20,072 bases of DNA from an uncultured Collinsella sp. (GTDB taxonomy: Bacteria; Actinomycetota; Coriobacteriia; Coriobacteriales; Coriobacteriaceae), in contig CAAFEY010000038.1 of the NCBI GenBank assembly GCA_900761995.1, forward strand, positions 1 through 20,072, written 5' to 3'. Below, piece after piece: positions 1 to 5,819 of this stretch. Under the pieces are notes generated by a model that made no database searches, was not told where the DNA came from, and worked only from the letters and a program-made list of their open reading frames with translations. The translations under genes were made by a program, and so were the position numbers. Positions within the stretch are counted from its first letter, which is position 1; each line of letters starts with the position of its first letter.

Positions 1-12
1 ACTTTTGCGCGC

Positions 13-41
13 ATGGGCAATCTGGGGCCCGTCCCATTTTT
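13..41 (+). terminator. Possible intrinsic terminator of an upstream gene
   Basis: ATGGG (13-17) can pair with CCCAT (33-37), and a run of five T follows (37-41). The loop is long (15 bases) and contains its own GGGGCCC palindrome. The stem is short, so this is weak, but it lies where the transcript of a gene to the left would be expected to end. Confidence 0.3.
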
Positions 42-78
42 CGCCAGACACCGACGCGGTGGTGGGCCGTGTGTGTCG

Positions 79-98
79 TGGGTGGGGGAGTTTGGGGG
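79..98 (+). promoter_or_regulatory. Distal TGGGG repeats (possible MraZ boxes)
   Basis: TGGGT (79) is followed by TGGGG at 83-87 and at 93-97, the latter two separated by exactly five bases. This is the TGGGN-N5-TGGGN arrangement described for MraZ binding to its own promoter in Escherichia coli. A second cluster lies at 270-316. The region is simply G-rich, so chance is not excluded. Confidence 0.3.
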
Positions 99-141
99 CG
101 ATGTGAACGGCGTGTAAAGGGACGTAAAAATCGCCTCAAGG

Positions 142-157
142 TCAACTTGAAGGTTGA
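142..157. promoter_or_regulatory. 16-base operator-like dyad, shared with the ftsZ upstream region
   Basis: TCAACTTGAAGGTTGA is a near-perfect dyad around a GA centre, with one asymmetric pair. It matches 14 of 16 bases of the element at 14666-14681 upstream of ftsZ. Both copies are one base away from the perfect dyad TCAACCT-GA-AGGTTGA. Outer arms CCTCAA (134-139) and TTGAGG (154-159) extend the symmetry here. It resembles the long dyads bound by dimeric regulators, but the protein is unknown. Confidence 0.5.
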
Positions 158-201
158 GGTTCGCGGGCGTGGTTCTACAGGTGGCATCACGCCTTTGCTG
201 C

Positions 202-221
202 AAACACAACATATTGTGTTT
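202..221. promoter_or_regulatory. 20-base perfect inverted repeat
   Basis: AAACACAA (202-209) and TTGTGTTT (214-221) are exact reverse complements around the centre CATA. The inner part ACAACATATTG (206-216) is repeated exactly at 247-257, 41 bases downstream, but without the full symmetric arm. It lies about 120 bases upstream of the predicted mraZ start site, as a distal operator or activator site might. No T tract follows, so it is not a terminator. Confidence 0.45.
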
Positions 222-237
222 TCGAACATATGCTCGG
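222..237. promoter_or_regulatory. LexA (SOS) box-like site
   Basis: TCGAACATATGCTCGG contains CGAAC-N4-GCTCG. It differs from the Gram-positive and actinobacterial SOS consensus CGAAC-N4-GTTCG at one of ten defined positions. SOS control of division genes is known in bacteria in general. Whether LexA binds here is inference, because a single near match in an AT-rich patch can occur by chance. Confidence 0.3.
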
Positions 238-246
238 GGGTGTTTT

Positions 247-257
247 ACAACATATTG
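247..257 (+). repeat. Second copy of 11-base direct repeat ACAACATATTG
   Basis: This is an exact copy of bases 206-216. A related ACATAT core also occurs at 226-231 inside the LexA-like site. The three ACATAT cores are at 209, 226 and 250. Confidence 0.5.
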
Positions 258-269
258 AGGGTGGAGTGG

Positions 270-316
270 TGGGGCGGGGTGAGGGAAGGGGTGGGGAAAG
301 GTGTTGAAAAATGGGG
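270..316 (+). promoter_or_regulatory. Proximal TGGGG cluster and G-quadruplex motif
   Basis: TGGGG occurs at 270, 292 and 312, with degenerate units TGAGG at 280 and TGTTG at 302, so the steps are 10, 12, 10 and 10 bases. This fits repeated MraZ boxes (TGGGN with five-base spacers) running into the mraZ promoter. The same stretch has five G tracts at 271-274, 276-279, 283-285, 288-291 and 293-296 with loops of 1, 3, 2 and 1 bases. That satisfies the usual G-quadruplex motif on the coding strand, directly upstream of the -35 element. Confidence 0.45.
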
Positions 317-332
317 CGGTTCCCCATATTAT
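304..332 (+). promoter_or_regulatory. Predicted sigma70-type promoter of mraZ and the dcw operon
   Basis: The -35 element TTGAAA (304-309, 5 of 6 to consensus) and the -10 element TATTAT (327-332, 5 of 6) are separated by exactly 17 bases. A start near A338 would give a leader of about 63 bases before mraZ. The spacer is almost entirely a palindrome (311-327), so a bound dimer would block RNA polymerase. This is the best promoter match seen in the window. Confidence 0.7.
311..327. promoter_or_regulatory. Palindromic operator-like element 1, in the mraZ promoter spacer
   Basis: ATGGGG and CCCCAT are perfect six-base arms around CGGTT. The element fills the -35/-10 spacer. It shares GGGGYGGTTCCCC with element 2 (348-364), with centres 37 bases apart. 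It can also be read as two inverted TGGGG boxes with a five-base spacer. Confidence 0.6.
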
Positions 333-347
333 TGATGACGTCGACAG

Positions 348-364
348 GCGGGGTGGTTCCCCGC
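348..364. promoter_or_regulatory. Palindromic operator-like element 2, in the mraZ leader
   Basis: GCGGGG and CCCCGC are perfect six-base arms around TGGTT. The core is nearly identical to element 1. It lies at about +11 to +27 of the predicted transcript, so it could act as a second operator or as an RNA hairpin. No T run follows, so it is unlikely to terminate transcription. Confidence 0.6.
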
Positions 365-400
365 GTACGTGCCATCTGAGTAACCGAGGGGAGGGCGCAC

Positions 401-835
401 ATGGGAATGACGGGTGCATACGAGCGCAATCTCGATGCAAAAGGTCGTCTATCCCTGCCTGCACCCCTTCGCGAGGAGCTTGGAGAGCACGTTCGCGTGT
501 TCAAAGCCCTGGATGTCGATGCTCTGTACGTGTTCTCTGCCGAGGCCTTCGATAAGTGGGTCGAAGGACTCTTCGCGGGTCGTGAGGGCCACGAGGGTTT
601 TAACCCGCGTGACATCAACGACCAGAAGCTCATGAGGGCGATCAACAAGCGCACCACGTCGATGGACGTGGACAGCGCCGGTCGTATCGGTCTTTCCGAG
701 TCTCTCCGCAAGCAGGCGAACCTCGACCGCGAGGTCACGGTTGTTGGCAACTACGACCACCTTGAGGTTTGGGATCGCGCCGCGGCCGATGAGGACGATG
801 ACGATGAGGCCCTGCTGGACCTCTTCTTCTCGTAA
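401..835 (+). CDS. mraZ: Transcriptional regulator MraZ
   Basis: MraZ is the DNA-binding protein that normally heads the dcw cluster and represses its own promoter. The 144-residue product has the usual length and both diagnostic DxxxR motifs: D12-R16 in NLDAKGR and D91-R95 in DVDSAGR, one in each AbrB-like half. The start at 401 has the purine-rich site GAGGGGAGGG five bases upstream; a second ATG at 407 is too far from it. The C-terminus is strongly acidic (about residues 130-140, with a DDDD run) and ends LLDLFFS, an extension I cannot assign a role. G-rich TGGGG repeats and palindromes upstream are natural candidates for its autoregulatory sites. rsmH follows 20 bases later, as in most bacteria. 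Confidence 0.96.
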   Translation: MGMTGAYERNLDAKGRLSLPAPLREELGEHVRVFKALDVDALYVFSAEAFDKWVEGLFAGREGHEGFNPRDINDQKLMRAINKRTTSMDVDSAGRIGLSESLRKQANLDREVTVVGNYDHLEVWDRAAADEDDDDEALLDLFFS

Positions 836-855
836 GGGCAAGGCACGGGTAACGG

Positions 856-1821
856 ATGGAGCGTGGGATCTTGACACAAGAATATCGGCATGAACCTGTC
901 ATGCTCGGCGAAGTGCTTGAGTCGCTGCGGCTAAAGAGCGGCTCCGTTGTCTGCGATTGCACCCTTGGCGGTGCCGGCCATTCGGTAAAGATGGCCGCGC
1001 AGGTGGGGGAGACGGGCCTTTTGCTCGGCGTCGATCAGGACGACATGGCCCTCGAGGCCGCTGGTGCCCGTCTGGACCGCGAGGTTCCCGGCGTTCCGCA
1101 CCAGCTGCTGAAGGGCAACTTCGGCGACTTGGACGAGCTGCTTTGCTCGGCCGAGGTGCCCGGGGTCGATGGCTTCCTGTTCGATTTGGGCGTTTCGTCA
1201 CCGCAACTCGATATCCCTGGCAGGGGCTTTTCGTATAACGAGGACGCCCCATTGGACATGCGGATGGATCCGGGTAATAACACCTTAAACGCAGCTGAGG
1301 TCATCAACACCTATAACGAACACGACCTCGCCCGGATTCTACGCGTCTACGGAGAAGAGAAGTTCGCCTCGCAGATTGCGCGCGAGATCGTGCGCCGCCG
1401 CGAGCAAGAACCGATCGAAACCACCGGCCAATTTGTCGAGATCATCAAGGCGGGTATCCCGGCTGCCGCTCGTCGGCATGGCGGACACCCGGCCAAGAAA
1501 AGTTTCCAGGCCATTCGCATCGAGGTCAATCACGAGCTCGATGTGCTCGAACGAGGGCTTGATGCCGCCACCAGGTGGCTCAACCCGGGCGGACGTATCT
1601 GCGTCATCTCGTATCACTCGCTCGAGGACCGTATCGTAAAGAACCACTTTAAGGAGATGAGCCAGGGGTGCACGTGTCCGCCGGAGATTCCGGTGTGCGT
1701 GTGCGGCAACGTGCCGATACTCAAGGTCATCACCCGCAAACCCTTGGTTGCCCAGCCTGATGAGGTTGAGCGCAACCCTCGGGCGAGATCAGCCAAAATC
1801 CGCGTGGCGCAGCGTCTGTAG
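856..1821 (+). CDS. rsmH: 16S rRNA (cytosine(1402)-N(4))-methyltransferase RsmH
   Basis: RsmH (MraW) is a cytoplasmic S-adenosylmethionine-dependent enzyme that methylates C1402 of 16S rRNA in the ribosomal P site. The 321-residue product matches family length. Motifs seen are the SAM loop LGGAGHS (37-43), GVDQDD (58-63), the FDLGVSSPQLD block, RRHGGHPAKKSFQAIRIEVN and VISYHSLEDRIVK. Near the end a cysteine-rich stretch (GCTCPPEIPVCVCG) is typical of the family. The ATG at 856 has only a weak ribosome site. An in-frame TTG at 871 has GGAG nine bases upstream and would give a protein five residues shorter; both keep the conserved HEPVML start of the domain. It follows mraZ closely and is presumably co-transcribed with it. 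Confidence 0.95.
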   Translation: MERGILTQEYRHEPVMLGEVLESLRLKSGSVVCDCTLGGAGHSVKMAAQVGETGLLLGVDQDDMALEAAGARLDREVPGVPHQLLKGNFGDLDELLCSAEVPGVDGFLFDLGVSSPQLDIPGRGFSYNEDAPLDMRMDPGNNTLNAAEVINTYNEHDLARILRVYGEEKFASQIAREIVRRREQEPIETTGQFVEIIKAGIPAAARRHGGHPAKKSFQAIRIEVNHELDVLERGLDAATRWLNPGGRICVISYHSLEDRIVKNHFKEMSQGCTCPPEIPVCVCGNVPILKVITRKPLVAQPDEVERNPRARSAKIRVAQRL

Positions 1822-1842
1822 GCGCGACCGCGCGATATTGGA

Positions 1843-1902
1843 CCTCCCGCTCGCACCATAAACGAAGCTTAAACACACTACCAACGTACTCGGGATGGGA
1901 GG
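1843..1902 (+). promoter_or_regulatory. ftsL leader with RBS and complementary anti-SD sequence
   Basis: The ftsL ribosome site GGGAGG (1897-1902) lies nine bases before the ATG. The 90-base rsmH-ftsL gap also contains CCTCCC (1843-1848), an exact complement of that site. Pairing would hide it and could tune FtsL translation. Only six base pairs are certain, so this is tentative. Confidence 0.3.
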
Positions 1903-1911
1903 CGGCATATC

Positions 1912-2382
1912 ATGGGCTACAACACTTCAAGCGCAGCACTCGCCTATGATATGAACGCCATGCCCGCCTATCGTGAGACGCCGCAGGCCCCCGTTGCTCC
2001 CCGTGAGCAGCGCGCGCCGCGCTTTGATGTCTACACGGGCGCGGGCCGTCAGGCAAACCAGGCGGTAAGCCCGGTTTTCATGAGCGTTCTTAAAACGTTT
2101 TGCATCATTGCGGCTATCTTCATGACGATCGGCGTCGCCCGCGTGGCGCTCGCCGGCGTTACGGCCCAGGTGCTCAACAGCAACGCCGAGCTTACCAGCA
2201 CGCTCGAAAAGGCGACCGATGAGAGCTCCGACCTGGAGGTCATGCATTCGGTCTATGGCGCCGACACGCGCATTCGCGACCTTGCGGGCGCTTATGGCAT
2301 GGTGGAGCCCAGCGAGAGCGTTACACTTGACTTTTCGCAGGATGCAGCCGCGGGCGCCAACGCGACCGCGACCGCTCAGTAG
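1912..2382 (+). CDS. ftsL: FtsL-like septum formation membrane protein
   Basis: This is a 156-residue bitopic membrane protein in the ftsL position between rsmH and ftsI. Residues 1-55 are a hydrophilic, proline- and arginine-rich cytoplasmic tail. About 60-83 form one transmembrane helix (FCIIAAIFMTIGVARVALAG). The extracytoplasmic part begins with a predicted coiled coil (about 88-115) and a short IRDLAGAYGMVEP segment like that near the end of FtsL/DivIC proteins. A low-complexity Ala/Thr tail follows. FtsL normally pairs with DivIC/FtsB and FtsQ and activates FtsW-FtsI. Sequence conservation in this family is very low, so the call rests on position and architecture. The start is set by GGGAGG nine bases upstream. 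Confidence 0.8.
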   Translation: MGYNTSSAALAYDMNAMPAYRETPQAPVAPREQRAPRFDVYTGAGRQANQAVSPVFMSVLKTFCIIAAIFMTIGVARVALAGVTAQVLNSNAELTSTLEKATDESSDLEVMHSVYGADTRIRDLAGAYGMVEPSESVTLDFSQDAAAGANATATAQ

Positions 2383-2399
2383 CAAGACGGTAGCTGAGT

Positions 2400-4265
2400 A
2401 TGACAAATGACTATCGCCGCGGTTCCGATGGGGGCCGCGGTTCTGGACGTCCCTCGTCGCGGGGACGTTCTGGTTATCAAGGAACGGGTCGGCAATCTTA
2501 CAACGCCGGGCAGTCCCGTGGCAACGACCCGGCGTCGCGACTTCGCGGCTCGGACGGCCCTCAAATGCATAACACCAGGTCGCGCAAGAGTTCGTCGACC
2601 GAATGGCTCACAGGCACGCCTCTGCCTCGCCGCAAAGCCATCATGGGCTTCATCGGGCTTGGTTTGGGCTTGGGCGTCTTTCGCCTTGCCGACTATCAAA
2701 TTGTCGAAGCCGATAAACTGCGCGAGCGTGCCGATGCGCGCCGCCTGCTTGCACAGACCCTCTATGCCAAACGCGGCACCATCTACGACCGCAACGGTAA
2801 CGTGCTGGCGTCGTCGGTCGAATGTCGCAACATCGCCGTGAACCCGCAGCTTGTCGAGGATGTTGACAAGACGGTGTCGGCGCTGGTCAAGGCAACTGGA
2901 ATCGATAAAAAGACCTGCCGCAAGCTCGTCGAGTCCGATGGCACCTGGGTGTATATTAAGCGCCAGGTGGACGAAGACGATGCTGCGGCGCTGGAGAAGA
3001 AGAACCTGCCCGGCGTGCTTTTTGAGCAGGCCATGAAGCGCGTATATCCATACGGCAATCTGGCATCGCAGGTGCTGGGTGTAGTGAATGTAGACAACGA
3101 CGGCTTGACGGGTCTCGAAAAGCAATACAACAAGCTTCTGACCGGCACGAATGGTACCCTCGTGCGCGAGCGCGCGAGGGACGGCAGCTATATCGCGGGC
3201 GGTGCCTATAAAAAGGTGGCTGCGGTCGACGGCGTTGATATCGTGACGACGCTCGACGTCAATATCCAGCGAGCGGCCGAGGATGCCCTGGCAGAGGCTG
3301 TCGAGAAGACAAAGGCCAAGAACGGCTCGGCTTTGGTCACCGACCCCACGACTGGTGAAATTCTCGCCGCCTGCTCGTACCCGACCTACGACCAGACCGA
3401 TCTGGAAAACGCCAAAACCGAGGATATGAACTTGCGCCTGGTCACCGACGCCTACGAGCCCGGCTCGGTCTTTAAGACGCTCGTGGCGGGCGCCGGCTTC
3501 GACTTGGGTGTCGTGCGATCGAGTACGTCGTTTGAGGTGCCGGCGAGCATCAAGGTGGGCGACGATACCGTCACCGATGCCGACAAGCGCGACTACGCCA
3601 TGACCATGGATGTGCGCGAGATGATGCGCCGTTCGTCCAACGTGGGCTTTGTCCTGGTGGGGCGCAAGATCGGTGCCGACGACTTTGCCGCCTATGTGGA
3701 CAAGTGGGGCATCGGTCACAGCTCTGGTGTAGATTTTCCGGGCGAGAGCCTGGGTATCGTCAAGGAGCGTGACCAGTATGACGGCGCCACGCTGGGCTCG
3801 ATGAGCTTTGGACAGGCACTGTCCGTCTCGCCGATTGAGATCGCACGTGCCGTGGGCGGCATCGCCAACGGCGGCGTGATGATGACACCGCACTTCTATA
3901 AGTCCAGCAAAGGCGACGAGAAGGACTGGGGCGAAGGCGAGCGCGCGATTTCTGAGGATGCTGCATCCCAGGTGACATCGTGCATGCAGACGGTCGTGTC
4001 CGAGGGAACGGGCGTTGGCGGCGCGGTTGACGGCTATGACGTGGCGGGTAAGACCGGTACGGCCGAACGTGCCGACGAGAACGGCGGCTACCTCAAGGAG
4101 AACTACATGTCGTCCTTTATGGGCTTTGCACCGGCACAATCGCCCAAGGTGCTGTGCTATATCACGCTCGACGGAACGCCGAGCGGCTCAGATGCCGCTG
4201 CGGTGCCGTTCCAGTCCATTATGGCCAACGCGCTCGACGTGCTGGGTATCCCGCGCACGAGGTAG
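2400..4265 (+). CDS. ftsI: Septal peptidoglycan transpeptidase FtsI (class B PBP, PBP2B/PBP3-type)
   Basis: FtsI cross-links newly made septal peptidoglycan and works with FtsW. The 621-residue product has a 75-residue Arg/Gly/Ser-rich cytoplasmic tail, one transmembrane anchor (about 79-96), and the class B dimerisation domain with RGTIYDRNG (125-133). The transpeptidase domain shows all three active-site motifs: SVFK (catalytic S356, K359), SSN (412-414) and KTGT (551-554). There are no PASTA repeats after the catalytic domain. The gene starts 17 bases after ftsL with only a weak ribosome site, suggesting translation linked to ftsL. The tail is much longer than in typical FtsI and is of low complexity. 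Confidence 0.95.
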   Translation: MTNDYRRGSDGGRGSGRPSSRGRSGYQGTGRQSYNAGQSRGNDPASRLRGSDGPQMHNTRSRKSSSTEWLTGTPLPRRKAIMGFIGLGLGLGVFRLADYQIVEADKLRERADARRLLAQTLYAKRGTIYDRNGNVLASSVECRNIAVNPQLVEDVDKTVSALVKATGIDKKTCRKLVESDGTWVYIKRQVDEDDAAALEKKNLPGVLFEQAMKRVYPYGNLASQVLGVVNVDNDGLTGLEKQYNKLLTGTNGTLVRERARDGSYIAGGAYKKVAAVDGVDIVTTLDVNIQRAAEDALAEAVEKTKAKNGSALVTDPTTGEILAACSYPTYDQTDLENAKTEDMNLRLVTDAYEPGSVFKTLVAGAGFDLGVVRSSTSFEVPASIKVGDDTVTDADKRDYAMTMDVREMMRRSSNVGFVLVGRKIGADDFAAYVDKWGIGHSSGVDFPGESLGIVKERDQYDGATLGSMSFGQALSVSPIEIARAVGGIANGGVMMTPHFYKSSKGDEKDWGEGERAISEDAASQVTSCMQTVVSEGTGVGGAVDGYDVAGKTGTAERADENGGYLKENYMSSFMGFAPAQSPKVLCYITLDGTPSGSDAAAVPFQSIMANALDVLGIPRTR

Positions 4266-4391
4266 GGGGTTACAATCTTTGGGGCGTGGTTTGTTGTCCA
4301 TATGAGGGGTGTTCACATGCCCTGCACCACGCATGCGCGGCGCTGGGATACAATACGCCGATAGCATTATTAGGTTTACAGGGGAGCTGCA
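4266..4391 (+). other. Gap between ftsI and murF where murE is usually found
   Basis: This is 126 bases without a gene. murE is absent, with no visible remnant. Two TACAAT hexamers (4271-4276 and 4349-4354) resemble -10 elements, but neither has a convincing -35 partner at 16-18 bases. The murF ribosome site GGGGAG is at 4381-4386. An internal promoter is possible but unproven. Confidence 0.4.
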
Positions 4392-5816
4392 ATGATAGAG
4401 ATCGCCGTCAACAACCTCGCGGCCGCAACAGGGGCCCGAACCGTGACGGGAGAAGCCGATCGGGTATGCCGCGGGTGCGTTATCGACTCGCGCCAGGTCG
4501 AGGAAGGGACGATTTTCGTCGCCTTTCCCGGTGAAAACGTCGACGGCAATGATTTTGCTTCCCGTGCCGTCCAGTCGGGTGCCGGCGCCGTCGTGATGAC
4601 GCGTGAGCCCGAGGCCGAGCTGGTCTCGCTGGCGCAGGACAAAGGATGCGCCATCCTGCTGACCGATGATCCCGAGGAGTTTCTGCTGCGTTTGGCGCAC
4701 ACGTACCGTCTGGAGCTTGGCTGCCTGGTCGTTGGTATTACCGGTTCCATCGGCAAGACGACGACCAAGGACGTGCTCGCCGCTGTGCTCGCCAAGCGCT
4801 ATCGTGTCTGGGCCACCAAGGGCAATTTCAATAACCTGATCGGCATGCCGCTCACGGTGCTTTCCGCTCCGGCCGATACCGAGGTCCTGGTGCTCGAGAT
4901 GGGCATGAACCATTTCCACGAGATTGAGCGCCTGTCCCAGTCCGCCAATCCCAACCTTGCCATCGTGAGCAAGATTGGTACCTCTCACATCGGCATTTTG
5001 GGCAGCCGCGAGAACATCGCCCGCGCTAAGGCCGAGATTGTCCAGGGCATGTGCGCCGCCGGCGACTTCTTGCCGCTGCTGGTTTTGGGCGGCGAGGACG
5101 ACTTTACGCCGTTCATTCGCGATACGTTCGCCCAGCCTGCTGGTATCGACGTGATGCTGGCCGGCGTCTCGGACGACGATGAGGTCCGTGCCCGCGACAT
5201 TCGTGTTGATGACGAGGGCCGTCCGGTCTTTACGCTCGATTTTGGCCAGGGTGAGACGATCGATACCATGCTTGCCATCCCCGGCGTTCAGTCCGTTCCA
5301 AATGCCGTTAAGGCCGCCGCGGTTGCCTATCGCCTGGGCGTGACGCCCGAGCAGATCGATGCTGCCTTTAGGGGCCTCACGATCACCGGGCACCGCCAGG
5401 AGATCAAGCGCGCCAAGAGCGGTGCCCGCGTCATCGACGATTCCTATAACGCCAGCGCCGAATCCATGGCTGCTGGTCTCGATCTACTGTGCTCGCTTTC
5501 GTGCACGGGGTCTCGTATGGCGATCCTGGGCGAGATGGGCGAGATGGGCGATGAGGCTCCTCGCATGCATGAGCTCGTGGGCGCCTATGCCGCCGCCAAG
5601 AAGCTCGACATGCTGGCGTGCGTGGGTGGTGAGCTGGCCCAGCTTATGGCCGATGCCGCGCGCATGATGGGCATGGACGAGGACCGCATCCAGGTGTTCT
5701 CCGATTATCAGCAGGTGCTCGACCGCATGGGCGGCGCGCTTGAAAAACATGATGTTGTACTGGTCAAGGGTTCCCGCTTTGTTGAGCTCGACCGCTTTGT
5801 GGAAGGTGTGTGCTAG
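4392..5816 (+). CDS. murF: UDP-N-acetylmuramoyl-tripeptide--D-alanyl-D-alanine ligase MurF
   Basis: MurF is the cytoplasmic ATP-dependent ligase that adds D-Ala-D-Ala to the UDP-MurNAc-tripeptide. The 474-residue protein has the Mur ligase three-domain layout. The N-terminal substrate domain has VIDSRQVEEGTIFVA. The ATPase core has the P-loop GITGSIGKTTT (115-125, K122), KGNFNNLIGMPLT and LEMGMNH. The C-terminal domain has IDDSYNAS and LGEMGEMGDEA. The asparagine-rich NFNNxIG motif after the P-loop separates MurF from MurE. The start has GGGGAG five bases upstream. mraY begins three bases after the stop. Confidence 0.95.
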   Translation: MIEIAVNNLAAATGARTVTGEADRVCRGCVIDSRQVEEGTIFVAFPGENVDGNDFASRAVQSGAGAVVMTREPEAELVSLAQDKGCAILLTDDPEEFLLRLAHTYRLELGCLVVGITGSIGKTTTKDVLAAVLAKRYRVWATKGNFNNLIGMPLTVLSAPADTEVLVLEMGMNHFHEIERLSQSANPNLAIVSKIGTSHIGILGSRENIARAKAEIVQGMCAAGDFLPLLVLGGEDDFTPFIRDTFAQPAGIDVMLAGVSDDDEVRARDIRVDDEGRPVFTLDFGQGETIDTMLAIPGVQSVPNAVKAAAVAYRLGVTPEQIDAAFRGLTITGHRQEIKRAKSGARVIDDSYNASAESMAAGLDLLCSLSCTGSRMAILGEMGEMGDEAPRMHELVGAYAAAKKLDMLACVGGELAQLMADAARMMGMDEDRIQVFSDYQQVLDRMGGALEKHDVVLVKGSRFVELDRFVEGVC

Positions 5817-5819
5817 CCC

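Larger units (their letters stand above)
42..400 (+). promoter_or_regulatory. Non-coding upstream region of the dcw cluster
   Basis: About 360 bases without a credible gene separate the window edge from mraZ. Short reading frames here have no good ribosome site or recognisable product. The region holds, in order: G-rich TGGGG repeats (79-98), a 16-base dyad (142-157), a 20-base inverted repeat (202-221), a LexA-like site (222-237), a second copy of an 11-base direct repeat (247-257), a cluster of G tracts (270-296), and a promoter with two palindromes (304-364). These are listed separately. The density of symmetric elements suggests that transcription of the cluster is regulated by more than one factor; that is inference. 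Confidence 0.6.

Noticed and set aside
69..335. 88-codon + strand frame before mraZ
   Set aside because: It starts at a non-ATG codon without a ribosome site, is of low complexity, and covers the promoter and palindromes.
271..364. RNA switch in which G tracts pair with CCCC of the hairpins
   Set aside because: The predicted start site near 338 leaves the G tracts and the first palindrome outside the transcript, so an RNA switch using them is not supported.
2376..4139. Long open reading frame of 587 codons on the - strand opposite ftsI
   Set aside because: It is the mirror of a highly biased GC-rich coding frame, has no recognisable domain and is His/Arg/Val-rich. Similar antisense frames lie opposite murF, murD, murC and ftsZ; all are shadows of clear genes.
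5530..5553. Short GGCGAGATG repeat in murF
   Set aside because: It encodes the normal LGEMGEMGDEA region of the MurF C-terminal domain and is not a separate element.
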